In this document: positions 1 to 27,000 of the stretch, piece after piece
Layout of the letters: the number at the start of each line of letters is the position of its first letter
Position numbering within the stretch: the stretch's first letter is position 1
Source of the DNA: Sorex araneus
Lineage: Eukaryota; Chordata; Mammalia; Eulipotyphla; Soricidae
Assembly (NCBI RefSeq): GCF_027595985.1
Contig: NC_073304.1
Location: forward strand, 221,130,500 to 221,194,499
DNA: 64,000 nt
Direction: 5' to 3'
Notes under the pieces: model-generated
Seen by the model: the letters and a program-made list of their open reading frames with translations, nothing else
The model's database searches: none
Told to the model about the DNA's origin: nothing
Position numbers and translations under genes: made by a program

Positions 1-110
1 AGTATGCAGAACTGACTCCTGGTTCTATGCTCTGACATCACTCCTAGTGGGGCTCAGGGGAGATGGGGATCAAACCCAGGTCAACCGCGCTTGCATCCAC
101 TTCTGGCTAT
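1..110 (-). mobile_element. Diverged tRNA-derived SINE (minus)
   Basis: The pieces ACTCCTGGTTCTATGCTCTG, CTCCTAGTGGGGCTCAGGGG and ATCAAACCCAGGTCAACCGC follow the order of the reverse-complemented SINE found throughout the window. The element is cut by the window edge and well diverged. Confidence 0.45.
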
Positions 111-466
111 GAACCCAAGAGAGTACAAAACAGCCTCCCACTGAGCACCTGCTCCTATGTCTGTCAGGGTATTGTCACTGACGAGAGGGAGAGAAAGCAG
201 CCACCACAGAGCACATGACAAGAGGCCACACATCTAGCCTAGGGAGCAGAGCAGGGCAGAGTTGCCGGCGTGTGTAAGCGGAATCCCGGTGGGACTGCTT
301 TCAGAGGGATGAGGATGTTCTGGCTCTGCGGGCAGGGACAGGGCTTTGCTCTGGGTCAACTCTACAAGTGCTGACCGAGTGCTTACCTCCGCAGCCTGCC
401 AGGGATGCTGGCTTACCGCTGACCTAGACTTGTCTGACCTAGACTTAACTTGTTCTCTCCCACCAG
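1..466 (+). other. PLEKHM1: PLEKHM1 intron, right end
   Basis: This is non-coding sequence upstream of the first visible PLEKHM1 exon. It ends in a pyrimidine-rich acceptor (tctcccaccag) directly before base 467. Bases 1-110 resemble a decayed minus-strand SINE: CACTCCTAGTGGGGCTCAGG is followed by GGGATCAAACCCAGGTCAAC, which is the complement of the tRNA B-box region. Nothing else is recognisable. Confidence 0.6.
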
Positions 467-15499
<15,033 letters not shown>

Positions 15500-15705
15500 C
15501 TCCAGATTGCCTGCCCGCCCGAGAAGGCTCAGATGCGACCAGTTCGCCCGCCGGAGGGAGCCCCAGGAGTCCTCGATGAGGCCTCTGCTCCTCACCTTCC
15601 TCCGGGAGGTCGTGGGGTCTTTGCACTAACAGGTGTCCTGAGGCCCTCATGGGGCTATCAGGACCCCAGAAACAGACTCCGGGCCTTTGCAATTCCACAT
15701 TCCTG

Positions 15706-15711
15706 ATTAAA
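15706..15711 (+). terminator. PLEKHM1: Proximal poly(A) signal ATTAAA
   Basis: The hexamer ATTAAA lies 207 bases after the stop codon and is followed by a T-rich region. It may give a short 3' UTR form. Confidence 0.5.
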
Positions 15712-16954
15712 AAGGTCTAGTTTTTTAAGGTGGGGTTTTTTTTTCCCCTCCGTATTTCAACAGAAGATTATTTTTTTATTCTTGACCCAACACAAGTCAT
15801 CCAAGACACCCAGGCATTCTCTCCCCGAGCAAACGTGAGGGACAGCTCAGCCTGGACTGGGGGCCGGGAGGCCCTAGGCCTGCCCCTCAGCTGCCCTGTG
15901 CCTTTGCCTTTGCTGCTCCAGTCAATGTGCCAAGCACTTTGGGCACCTCCTGTCCCCCACCCGGCACACCAGGGCCCTCTGCACTGGGGCCTGAGCTGTG
16001 CCCCCCTGGGGGAGGCGCCCTTGCACTACCGGCACTTTGAGCTGCCTGGTCCTGGGAAGGGCCCCCACCCAGGCCCCAGCCCCCTCTTCCTTGCCTCAGG
16101 GTGACTGGCCCTGTGAGAGCAGTGAGCCCTGACAGCTCCCCAACTAGGGTGGTGACACCCCCACCCCCAGCTCCCACAGAGATGGTAGGAACAGGGCTGC
16201 ACACTTGCCGCAGTGTGCAAAGCCACAAGTGCTCAGAGCCACCCCTACTGTCCCCAGAGGGTTGCCGCGGCACCATTGCCTCCTCACTGGGTCCCGGAGC
16301 TAGGAAGGGCCACTGAGCCCTGGAGTGGGTATGATTTGCTCTGCTGCCTCCCACCGCCTCCCTGGACCTCTCAGCTAGGGGTCCTCTGGTATCTTCCATC
16401 CTCTCCCTTGGGTTGGGGGGTGGCAGACCTCTGGGTCCTCTTGGACTGAAGAACCTGCTCTTCCTTGCCTCAGGGTAACAGGGCTGCTGAGTCACCCGCC
16501 CAGCCCTCTGCAGTTGGGGACATTGTGCAATAGAGAAGGTAGGCAGCCCAGGGAAGGGGTGCCAGGCAGTCCTCAGCCCCATTATGGAAGTGGGTGCACC
16601 CACATCTGCTCAGCTGAAAGGGGGGTCCTTTTGTCCCTCCAACCCTGTGTCCCCTAGAGCCAGCATTAACACTCTGCCACAGATCCCACGGGATCTCTGC
16701 AGAATCACCCGCATCTTTGAGCGGGCAGGAGCTGGGCCTGGGGCCAGTGCCCCCTGGGCCTGGCCATGTCCTGGCTTGTAAGTACCTTCTTGTTCCTGAA
16801 GGTTCTCTCCGAGGCAGCAAGAGTAAAGCCCGAGGGGAGCTCACTTATGTGGGTGTGGGGTCCCACCTTCCAAGAGACCCCCCCCTCCCAGAAGAGCCAC
16901 TGTGAGCCCGGGAACCTCCATTGTACCACCCTCATTTGAAGTGTCACTTTATGC

Positions 16955-16960
16955 AATAAA
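16955..16960 (+). terminator. PLEKHM1: Distal poly(A) signal AATAAA
   Basis: Canonical AATAAA in the context GCAATAAAAGG. It is the last such hexamer before the GC-rich promoter-like region of ARHGAP27. Confidence 0.7.
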
Positions 16961-16985
16961 AGGTTTCCAGTGGGGAGCCCCTACC

Positions 16986-17860
16986 CTGCGAAGTGCTTGG
17001 CAAGTGCCGAGGAAGGGCTGCTGCTGCATGACGCTCGAACGGTTTCCCAGTAAAACCTGCTCTTTCAATCTTGTCTCATGTCTGAATCACTTTGAATGCC
17101 GCCACTGATCAGGGGAGACCTCAAGCCACTCATTCCACTGGCACTCCCTCCCCCATGAGTCAGCCCCCAGCACTGCCCCGGGGAGGACCAGGGCAGCCCA
17201 GTGGGTAGGGTGTGTGGAGGGAGGGGTTTGGAGGACTGCGCTCAGATAACACCTAGAGGGAGCAGGCAGAGAGAGGGGGCAACTCAGCAGGGAGGGAGGG
17301 TCGCAGAGGGGGCTGGAAGCAGGAAGTGGGGTTTTAGGACACAAAGTGGCCTCTAAGCTGCTGGCCTTGCTAAGTCCTGGGAGGAGCCCTGGGTACCTCA
17401 CCGAGAGGCACAGTCACTGCCCACTGGTAGGGCAGAGGAAGGTGACCAGTTCCAGGAACCCAGAGGGACCAACCCTGGGGTCTGCCCTTCTCCAGAGGGG
17501 CTGCTAGGTGAGCCCATGGGCTGAGCTGCTCTCAAGGCCTCACCTCCAGGAACATTAAAAGGGTTAGGAGTGTTGGGCAGCCCCCCTTGAAGTGAGGACT
17601 AGGGGCTGCCCCGTCTTGGTCTGAGCCCGGAGCCCAGCCCTCCGGGGAACTGGTTTCCCTCCCCTGCAGCCTACAGGGCAAAAGTTTGGATCCTGCGGCT
17701 ACATCAGAGAAGACAGTGCGGACTTGGGTGGAAAGCGGTAGAAATGCTGAGCTCGCTGCTTCCTTCCCAGCCTGTCCCCAGTTCAGAGCAGAGATTCAAG
17801 GCTGGCCTGGGGGCAGGCGGGAGGCAGCCCGCTCGGCTGGCCAGGACCGGGATGCAGAAA
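16986..17860 (+). other. PLEKHM1-ARHGAP27 intergenic spacer
   Basis: This is roughly 0.9 kb of GC-rich, repeat-free sequence between the PLEKHM1 poly(A) region and the CpG-rich block ahead of ARHGAP27. I see no exon in it. Confidence 0.6.
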
Positions 17861-19110
17861 TCCGCTTTAAAGTGAGGCGGAGGCTCCTGCCCCCTCATCC
17901 CACCCTCCTAGCCCGGTGCCTCCACCCCCAACCTCCGGAAGACAGTCAGGTGTGGCCTAAGAGCCCGGGAGGTGCAGGGGGAGGGGGTGGCGTCTCAGCT
18001 CCTGGGGCGCTGGCCCGGCCCAGAGGGGACAGGAAGCCAGGACACCGGGGATTGTCTCCCCTCCGCAGCCCAGCCCCAGCCGGGAGGAAGTTCTGCCGAG
18101 CGCTCTCCGCCCGAGCCTCCCTCGCTATATTGTTGAACAGGAAACACGGCAGCTCGGGAGCCGAGCGCCGGACGCCGAGCCCCAGCGCGCCTGACCCGGA
18201 GAGTGGACGCGAGGCCGGCGAGCCTGCCCCGAGGTGCCGCGGGACCCTGCGGGGAGCGGGCGGGGGGGGGGTGGGTCCGCCCGCCCTGGGGACCCCGCGC
18301 GTCAACTCCCCTAAGCGGGGCGCTGCGGCCGGTGCTCTGGCCTCGGAGCAGGGGTCGCGCGGGACGGATCCCGCAGGGAGGGGGGCGGCCTCCATCCAGG
18401 GCAGGAGGGGCCCTGGCGTAGCGCACCCAGCGTTGGCACCGCTGTTGTTCACGTCCTTGGCAGCGGACACAGGGCACCTCCTGGCGACAAGCCTGTCCTC
18501 GCCTATGCCCGACCGTCCTTCCCGCGTTCCCCCCCCCCACCTCCACCGTGCTCCCCATTCTCGCTCCCCGGGTGGCGGAAGGAGCCAAGGCCATGTCCCC
18601 TCCCTGCCCTGCCCGCTCCGTTGCACTTGCGGCCGCGGGCACCCCGCTCCGGGCCTGTGGAGGGCGGAGATGTCCGGGCGCGCGGCAGCGCCCAGTCAGC
18701 CCACTAAAAGGGCAGTCGGCCAGGGACGCGGGGTGCAGACGGCCTCGCTCCGAGGGGGAACGCGGGGCGAGACCCCGAACCAGGTCCGGCATCCTGGAAG
18801 CGCGGAGCAGGGGCGGGGAGAGGAGCCCCGTTCTTTACGCCCTCCCTCCACCCCCCACCCCGCCACCGTGACCCACCGCGCGCTCACTGCCCCGTCTGCA
18901 TCCCTGCTGAGCGCCCTCTTGCTCCCCTTGACAGCTCCAGCTCCCCGAGATTCTGCGGCCCGTGGAAGTCCCGCCCAGGTCAATGGCCGGGGCCTGAGCT
19001 GCCCTCGCCGCCGGCTCCGCCCATTCAGCCCATGGGCTCCCTGAAGCCCCCTGCCGACGTGAGTGAGCTGGGGCCCGGGACGGCGGCGACAGGGGTCCGC
19101 TCTGAGGTCC
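17860..19110 (+). promoter_or_regulatory. ARHGAP27: CpG-rich promoter region of ARHGAP27, likely with 5' non-coding exon
   Basis: The stretch is dense in CpG (for example GAGCCGAGCGCCGGACGCCG at 18158) and contains a CGCTATATTG element near 18123. It ends in a consensus splice donor GAC|GTGAGT at 19058/19059. The first coding exon of ARHGAP27 at 20430 begins right after an acceptor, so an upstream 5' exon must exist, and this is the best place for it. The transcription start cannot be fixed from sequence. The CpG island call is by eye. Confidence 0.65.
19032..19058 (+). CDS. ARHGAP27: Possible upstream in-frame start of ARHGAP27
   Basis: ATG at 19032 opens nine codons (MGSLKPPAD) that end exactly at a strong donor GTGAGT. 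Joined to the acceptor at 20430, the frame continues as RHVAAA into the accepted Met at 20448. The start context is moderate (C at -3, G at +4). It would add 15 residues. Splicing between these sites is inferred, not shown. Confidence 0.35.
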
Positions 19111-20032
19111 ATGGGTTCAGTCCCGGGCAACTCCCCGGCCCCGCCTCCTCCAGAAGCCAGTGTGCTCCGTGACTCAGTTTACCCCCTCCCCCTGGCGGAA
19201 AGCAGAGAAGCGCTACGCTCCCCCTGCCTGACCCTGCTCCCAGCGTGTCTGGGGCCAGCCCTGAGGGCAGGAGGTGTGTCCAGGTAGGAACCTGGAGGGG
19301 CCAGTCACTTCGGAGGAGGGCTTTGGATAGAGGGGTTCTGTGGTTCCCAGCCCAGTGCCCCAAGAGCCACGCTGGGCCGCTCCCTGGGGTGGGATGCAGT
19401 GATCATTCCAGTAGCACTTGGGCAGTGGCTGTCACAAAACGCACTGTCGGGGCAGCGCGGGTCCAGGGCGGGGACAGGCAGAGGCCAGACCCTCCCAGGG
19501 GGAGGTAGGGGTGGACGGTGCAGCCGGTCTGGGCGGGCCTGTGGGGGGGGGGGGGGCGCGGTGTTCACCACGGAGGCGAGGCTGCTGGGGAAGGAAAGAG
19601 AAACCAAGAGAACCGGTTCCACGGCCTCCGCAGTCCCTCCTGCCAAAGCCTTTGGCCTGAACCGGGTGGGAACGCTCCCAGTGGAGAGAAGCCTGTATAC
19701 CCACCCTGGTACCCTCGCCCCAAACACCTGCAGAGAGGTGGCCCAGTGGACACATTCCTGAGGACTGGAGACTGGGGGTGGGGAAGAAAGGGAGGTTGTT
19801 CCCACTTGACAGAGCAAAAGTGAGACGCACTCCAGTGACAGGTCAATACTACGGTGCCCACGTTATGGGGTCATGCCCCTTCTCTGCACCAAGACTCCCC
19901 AGGATGGAAAGTCAGAGCAAAGTGGCTTGCCATTCCCCCACCCCAGAACTGAAGTCCGGGATGAAAGGGACTTCCTAACTCCCCAAGCGAGCACTGCAAT
20001 GCGAGTTCCAGAGGCTTTATCCAAGTGCCCCG

Positions 20033-20035
20033 TTT

Positions 20036-20091
<56 letters not shown>

Positions 20092-20290
20092 TCCTTCTTT
20101 CTTTCTTTCTTTTTTTGTTTCTGGACCACATTGGGTAGCACTGGGGGATGGCGTGGGGGGCACCGGGCCTACTCCCAGAGAGATGCTGGAGGAGAGGGTC
20201 GGGGGGGACGCTCCTGGTGGAGCTCAGAGGAGCCAGCAGCGCCAGGGATCCCCTGCGCGCAAAGCATGCGCCCCAGCCTCGTAGCTCCCC
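20033..20290 (-). mobile_element. SINE (minus) with long TTTC tail
   Basis: (CTTT)n from 20033 to 20116 is the complement of the SINE's A-rich tail, expanded to a tetranucleotide repeat. The body follows: CTGGACCACATTGGGTAGCA, GCTCCTGGTGGAGCTCAGAGG, AGGGATCCCCTGCGCGCAAA. It is diverged and ends about 140 bases before the coding exon. Confidence 0.75.
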
Positions 20291-20429
20291 ACTTCAGAGC
20301 GAGAGGGGAGAGGGGAGCTGAAGCCGGGACGCCCAGGATGCGTGCGGCAAACACCCCCCAACCCAGCTCTTCCGTCCATCCGCCCCTCCCCGTGCGGGCT
20401 AATCTTGGCGCCCCTTCTGTTGTCCACAG

Positions 20430-21068
20430 AGACACGTCGCGGCCGCGATGGCGGCTGACGTCGAGGGGGACGTGTACGTGCTGGTGGAACATCCGTTCGA
20501 GTACACGGGCAAGGACGGGCGCCGAGTGGCCATCCAGCCCAATGAGCGCTACCGCCTGCTGCGCCGAAGCACCGAGCACTGGTGGCACGTGCGGCGCGAG
20601 CCGGGCGGCCGCCCCTTCTACCTGCCCGCGCAGTATGTGCGCGAGCTGCCGGCGCTCGGTGACCCCGCGCCCACCCCACTGCCCGCAGTGCCCCACCCGG
20701 GCCCAGTGGTCCCCGAGCCGCTCGCCTACGACTACCGCTTCGTGAGCGCGCCGGTCGAGCCCCGGGGCCGCGCGGGCTCCCTGTGCGTCCCGTCGCGGCC
20801 CCAGCGCGGCAACCTGGCTCCTGGCCTGCCCGCCTGCCTGTACACGCGGCCCACGGCGCCCGTGCGGCCCGCGCAGTCCCTGGATGACCTGGCTCGCGCC
20901 GCCGCCGCGCCCCCAGCCGGCCTGCTCGGGAGCACCGGCAGCTTCAAAGCCTGCAGCGTGGCGGGTTCCTGGGTGTGCCCGCGGCCGCTGGCGCGCAGCG
21001 ACTCGGAAAACGTCTACGAGGCCATCCGGGATGTGTGCGAGCCGCCGCCGGACGAGCGCGCCGAGCAG
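20430..21068 (+). CDS. ARHGAP27: ARHGAP27 exon 1 of the coding set: SH3
   Basis: The acceptor ttgtccacag is followed by 18 bases and then ATG at 20448; the exon ends at CAG|gtacgt. It encodes 207 residues: MAADVEGDVYVLVEHPFEYT, the SH3 core with HWWHVRREPGGRPFYLPAQY, then a Pro/Ala-rich linker containing YDYRF, SFKACSVAGSWVCPRP and SDSENVYEAI. The GC content and CpG density are high, continuing into the intron to about 21500. Confidence 0.96.
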
Positions 21069-24000
21069 GTACGTCTACGCGCGCTCGGAGCTGGGGCGCG
21101 GGGAGATCCGCTCGGCTCCCCGCGGGGTGGCGGGGCGGCGGAGCGGCGCTGGCGCTGAACAGGCGCCTTTGCACACCCAGCCTCGCTCTCTTGTCCTCCG
21201 CGCATCGCGGGCGCACGAGCAGTCCGCGCGCTGCCAGCGTCCCCCCTTCCCCCCGAGCCCAGTGCTAGCAACCTTCTATGGACCCGACGCCGGGTCGTCG
21301 ACGGAGCTCGTTGCTCCCACTCGGAGGAACTGTTCTGCTGCAGAAATGCTAACTAGCTTGAGCGCGCGGCGCTGTCTGCAATCCTGCGGGACACCCTGGG
21401 ACCCCTCAGACGCGTGCGCGCGCCGCCCTCGCTCGCGAATCCCAAGCATCCGCAGCGCATTGCTGCGAAATAGGAGCGCAGACGCGCCCCCGACGGCTGC
21501 TTGGGCTTTCTCACGGGCGCCGCGGGTCCGCAGGAATGCTGGATGTGAAAGTCAGAGACATTTCCCTTTTGTCTTGCTCCCAACCTTTCGGTTCCTTTTT
21601 TTCTTTCCTTTTCTCTCTCTCTTTCCTTTTTTTCATCTTTAATAGTTTTTCATTTCAAAAAACAGTCCAGTTACAGCGAGGGGCCCCCACCCCCACCCAC
21701 ACTCACCTTTAGAACCTAGTGATGTTAATATGGGAAACTGGGATTAGAGCGTGTTTTAAAATCACTTGCATCCTCGGAATGCTGCAGGCAACACTAGCAT
21801 TGAGAAGTTTAGAGCTTTTCTTTCTTTTACTCTTTTCTTTTGGTTTTGGGGCTACACCGGCTGTGCTCAGGGGTTACTCCTGGCTCTGCACTCAGGAAGG
21901 AATCACGCCTGGTGGGTTCGGGGACCAAACAGGATCCAATCCTGTAGTGGGCCGCGTGCAAGGCAAGCGCCCTCTCCGCTGTGCTGTTGCTCGGCCCCAG
22001 CTCAGGCCTTTTCTGGCAGAGCTCTGTGTGCTGGAACCTGGGTCTGGGGGCGCACAAACACCCGCCTGCCGCCGACTCCTGCAGCCCTGTGATCCCCGGT
22101 GGTTACTCTCAGGGTCTCCGGTTAGCCTTTAGGGGCGTGGTGGGGGGTACCTCTGAAGCCTTTGAGGTCTGCTGCCATCGGCATGCCCTTCCTAATCACG
22201 GTCAATTACTTGCGAGTTCAGGGTCACATCCAGTCTCCAACTCCAGGTCTGCCCATGATGGGTGTTTGGTCATTGTGTGATTATAACCCAAACACGAAAG
22301 CTTGTAACTATCTCACAGCGATTCAGTAAAATTAAAAAAAAAAAAATAGGAACTGAGGTTCCATAATCTCCACTCCAGGGTCAGCTGTCGCACCCCACGC
22401 CACCGTCCAAGTTTTCCCGTGAAACGCAGACAAAGCCTGCGGACTAGGTAGTTGCAGCCATGGACAGCTGAGGTCAGCGCGGGCCTTCTCTGCCGCAGGC
22501 ATGGTGTCAGGGCCTTTCCCCAACCCCCTCTGGGTCTGCGAGGTGCCTGGGTTTCTGCCGGAAGGGGGGGCAGCTTGCCCCCTGGTGGCCAGGGTGAAGA
22601 ACACACCCGGAGCGGGTGTAGACCAGGACTCAGGTTTGGGGAGCCGTGCCTGGCGTCCCTCTTTTCCTGGCCAGGCTCCTGAGATGCAGCATCCTCTGCC
22701 AGAAGGTGCAAGGGGCCACCCAGGGTGGAGGGGGACTCGGGCAGTGGATGACAGATTTGTGAGCTAAAGCCAAGGGATGTGTTGGTCCATGGAGCAGAGG
22801 ACAAGCGAAAAGGGGGTGGTGGCAGGGCAGGGAATAGACAGGCTGGAGAGAGCCCCCTGCCCCCGCCAGCCGCGTGCGGGGGAGGTGCTCTGGAGCAACT
22901 CCTAGCTCTGGGGCCCAAAAATCATGTGGTGCCATGGATGGAACTGGGGCTCCTGTGGGCAGAGCTGGGTGGTGCCGCTGTCCTCTGGTGTCTGCTGGTC
23001 TCCGGGCCCCGGAGGGGGAGGGGTCCGCAGGGCCCTGGAGCACCTGACCTGCCTTGTCCGCGTTGTGTCGGGTCCTGCAGCTGCTCCAGAGCATGCCCCT
23101 TTGCAGCCGTGACCCAGCGGGCCTCCCAGTGGCTGCTGGGCCGGCCGGCGTGGGCGGGTGCTAACCAGGGGCCCAGGGGGCTTTACAGGCCACCCAGAGG
23201 TCACGCAGCCAGGAGATGGCAGTGACCAGGTGGCGCCTCTAGGCTTACCATGCTCCAGTCCCGGCCAGCGGGACTGGGCCTCTCAGGGACGGGGCGTGAC
23301 CCAGCTCTCACACCCCCTTCCTGGGACGGGACAGGGCCTCCCACACTCCTGGCAGGTGGATCCACCCACTGACTGGGCTCTCTGGGGATCCCAGGGTGCA
23401 GTCAGCAGTCACCGCCCACCCAGGGCCTGGGAGGGAGGAGGTGGGACAGACCGGCAAGCTCTGCGCTGGCCCCGCCCCTGTGGGACTTTGGCCAGGGGAG
23501 GAGCCCCCTGGCAGTCTGGTATGTGGGCACCTGCGTGCTGGCCACTCACCTGGACGGGGCTGGACAGGACCCAGCAGCTGTGACGTTCCCCCCTGCAGCT
23601 GTGAGTGCCCCTTGGCCTGGAAGGCTGGGACTGGAGGGAAGGCCCAGGCCCTGTCCCCCTCACTCCCCTCTCCCCACTCCCCCTTCCCCACCTGCAGCCA
23701 CCTCTTGCCTGCCACCCCCACTTCTTGGGACAGACTCCAAGGGAAGCCCAGCACTAGCATGACCAGGAGAGAGGCAGAGCCCCCATGCCCCCACCGGGGC
23801 CCATGGAGCCTTATGGAGAAGGGAGCTGGTGGGAGCAGGGGACTGCCGCCCTGAGGCAGGCTGGGGCTGCCTCACCCCTGCACTGACCTTGCCCTCATGA
23901 CTCACCCAGCCTGGGCCACACAGCCCTGCCATCCCTCTGGCCTGGTGTGGGAAGCAGCAGGTTGCTGGGTCCCTCCTTACCCCACCCCCTGGGAGCAGGG

Positions 24001-27000
24001 GGGCTCCCCTCCCTCAGTCTCTGGCTCCCTCAGCCCAGGGCCTCCCCCCTGCCTTCCAGAACCAGGCTCTAGACCTGGCGTATGTGCCTTCCCCAGGTCT
24101 GCCTGCGTGTCTCGTGGGTCAGTGTGGAAGTTGGAGGGAGGCGGGCGGGCAGAGCTGCGGTTGGTTTGCTCGGGGCTTCCTCAGCGGGGGCAGTCTGGGA
24201 TCAGAAATGGACATGGGTTCCAGGTGGGAGACTGGGGACACCTGGGAGCTGGGAGTAAAAGCACCAGCATGGCTGGGGCCCCCCAACTAGGGGCTCTGGG
24301 CTCAGGGTTCTTGCGAAAATTCCAGAGACTTTCCAGATTGAGGAAGGGTCCCCACACCGGTTTTCTGGATGCCCCCCCCCCGCCCCTGCATCCCCTGGGT
24401 TTGCAGCTGAGAGGCCAGAGGTCCCTGTCTGGGTCTCTGAGTCACCCGGCTGACTTGGACCCCCAGAGAGGAAGCCAAGGGAGGTGGAGGCTGGGGAGGG
24501 GAGGGGCCTGGCTCAGCTTTCCAGGGCGGCACACCAGCCCTGCTTTGAAAGCTGCTTCCTTCCCACCCACCGAAATTTAGACAATGGGGAAGGGGGTGGG
24601 GGGCTGCAGCAGAGTGTGTCTTGCAGGCGGGACGCTCTGGGTCTGACCCTGGGGAGTTTCTCCGAGGACTGAGTGTTTGGGTCCCTTCGGCTCTGCTGGA
24701 CCCGGGAGTCCATATCTCAGGCCCCGCCCGCAGGCAGGCTGACCCAAGGGTTTCTGGGTTTGTGCAAGTGACCGTGGGGGTATGTGGAGGAGACCCCCCC
24801 ACAAGGAGAGGGAAGTCCAGGAGAAGGTGGGTTCCAGGTGAGCCCCTAGGGCTTCCCAAGACTTTTTTTTTTTCTCATCCACATAATCTTTTAAGGTTTC
24901 AGGTCGTTATTGGATTCATCTGGCACCTGTTTCATATCTTACTTAGAAAAGCATTTTTTTTCCCCCACAAGTGACAAAATGTCCACTTTCCAATGTTATT
25001 TTGGTTTTCTTTGTGGTCAGGGAAATGGTTTTCCCGTTCTCAGCCCACAGAGCTCTGTGTGTGCTATTTACGGGGGGTCTGTCCCGTTTCCTGCGCCTGC
25101 GCCTCTCGCTTCCTTTGTAGCTTCTCCTCCTTCCGGCTCCTGTTCTGATTCTGCCCACGGTTTACTAAATCTCCCTCTCTGAGATTCCCTTTTAAGCTCT
25201 GCCGGTCGGGCGAGGGCCGCTGTGTTCTCAGTCCGAGGGCAGCACAGGGTGGGGTGAAGGGGTCAGGTCAGGGGTGCCCTCTCAGAAGGTGGTGAAATGA
25301 GTGCCATTACGTGGCCTCCTAATACTGCCTCTTCCTCCCCACAATCCTACGCTTTTCTGTATTTACTTACCCACCCAGTTGCATTTTTGCTAGGCACAGA
25401 CTCAGGGGCACGCTCTGCTGCAGGCCTACATGCTGGCCTTAGTTTCGCGCTATTTTCCTTTTGAGGGAAGGGCGTCCCCTGTGGGGGGGGGGGGGCGGGG
25501 GGGTACACCAGGGCTCAAGTGGTGCTGGACTCTCGCCCAGGGCTCCCGCATGCAAGGCAGGTGTTTCAGCCCTTTGAGCCCGTCTCCAGCCCCTGTTTAG
25601 TGCTTCTCAAGCCTTTCTAGGACAACAGTGCCTCTTTTTCTTTCTTCTATTGTACATACTCGCCTCTCTCTCCCTCCCTCCCTCCTCCCACCTCTCAAAT
25701 TTCCAACCGTTGTGACTTCTTGAAAAGCATAGATGAAATTGGGGCCGGAGCGGCAATAGTACAGCGGGGAGGGTGTTTACCTTGTACATGACTGACCGGG
25801 GTTCGATCCCCGGCATCCCGCAGGATCCCCCAAGCACCGCTAGGAGTGCTTCCTGCGTGCAGAGCCAGGACGAAGCCCTGAGCACCACCCGGTGTGGCCC
25901 CCAAACCAAAAGCAAACAGAAAGCGTATATACGACATCACATTCTGAAACCCGAGTGGGCTCCGTTTGCATCTCCCACACCCGTCCTCGCTGTCCGCTCC
26001 GTGACTCAGCTCACCTGGCACCGAGGGGTTTCCTGTGGGGGTCCCGTCTTCTCCGGGGGCTGCTGTTGCTGGGTAGTCAATCTACTCCCTTGGCTTGTAG
26101 GCTTTACACAAACATGTATAATACATACATGTATGCATTCGACTGGGATTTTACACCAAGGCCCAGGCAACATACAAGGTCCTCTTGGTGTTTCGCTGGT
26201 TTTTAAATTTGTTTTGTTTACTGTATTGTTTTGTCTTTGGGCCACATCTGGCAGTGCTGAGGGTTTACTTCTGGCTCAGTACTCAGGGATCACTCCCAGC
26301 TGTACTCAGGGGACCAAATACCGTGTCAGGAATTGAACCCAGGTCGACCGCATGCTAGGCAAGCACCCTACCTGCTGTACTATCTCTCTGACCACTCTTG
26401 TTTCTTTTACTGTAGTTTATGTTGGTGTTTCTACCACACTCAGTGGTGCTCAGGGCTTAGTCCTGGCTCTTTGTTCAAAGATCTCTCTTTGTGATGCTCA
26501 GGGGACTGTATGAGGACCAAACCTAGGTCAGTCACATGAAGGCAACTGCCTTCCTGCTGTGCTATCTCTCCAACCCCATCTTGTTTATTTTTTTTTCTTT
26601 TTAGGTCACACCCATCGATGCTCAGGGGTTACTCCTGGCTCTACACTCAGGAATTACTCCTGGTGGTGCTTAGGGGACCATATGGGATGCCGAGGATTGA
26701 ACCTGGGTCAGCTGCATGCAAGGCAAATGCCCTGCCCACTGTGCTACAGCTCCAGCCCCATCTTGTTGATTTTTATCTCTTTATGTATGTGTGTGGCTCC
26801 AGGGACCGAAACTAGGGCCTCATGGGCAGGGCATGTCACTACGGCACATCCTGTTTACCCTTTTTTTTTTCTTTGGTCGAGATGATGCAGCAGGGGCCAT
26901 GCACACAGGCCTGGCCCGCCTACTCTCGGCTGTGTGTGTTGATCACTGAGTGCAGACTCAGCATGAGGTACTCACCCGGGTCTGTGCTCCATTTATTGGG

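Larger units (their letters stand above)
15500..16985 (+). other. PLEKHM1: PLEKHM1 3' UTR
   Basis: Non-coding sequence between the PLEKHM1 stop codon and a consensus AATAAA at 16955-16960. A weaker proximal signal is at 15706-15711. The length of about 1.5 kb is in the range I expect for the human transcript. No SINE interrupts it, which fits a transcribed, constrained stretch. Confidence 0.75.

Noticed and set aside
17686..19044. A 452-codon open frame in the CpG-rich block before ARHGAP27
   Set aside because: It has low-complexity Arg/Pro/Ala/Gly composition, as expected when stops are rare in GC-rich DNA, there is a second long frame on the opposite strand, and no domain is recognisable.
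20944..21271. Antisense Arg/Ala-rich frames over ARHGAP27 exon 1
   Set aside because: The high GC content removes stops. The sense frame holds the conserved SH3 protein and a proper donor.
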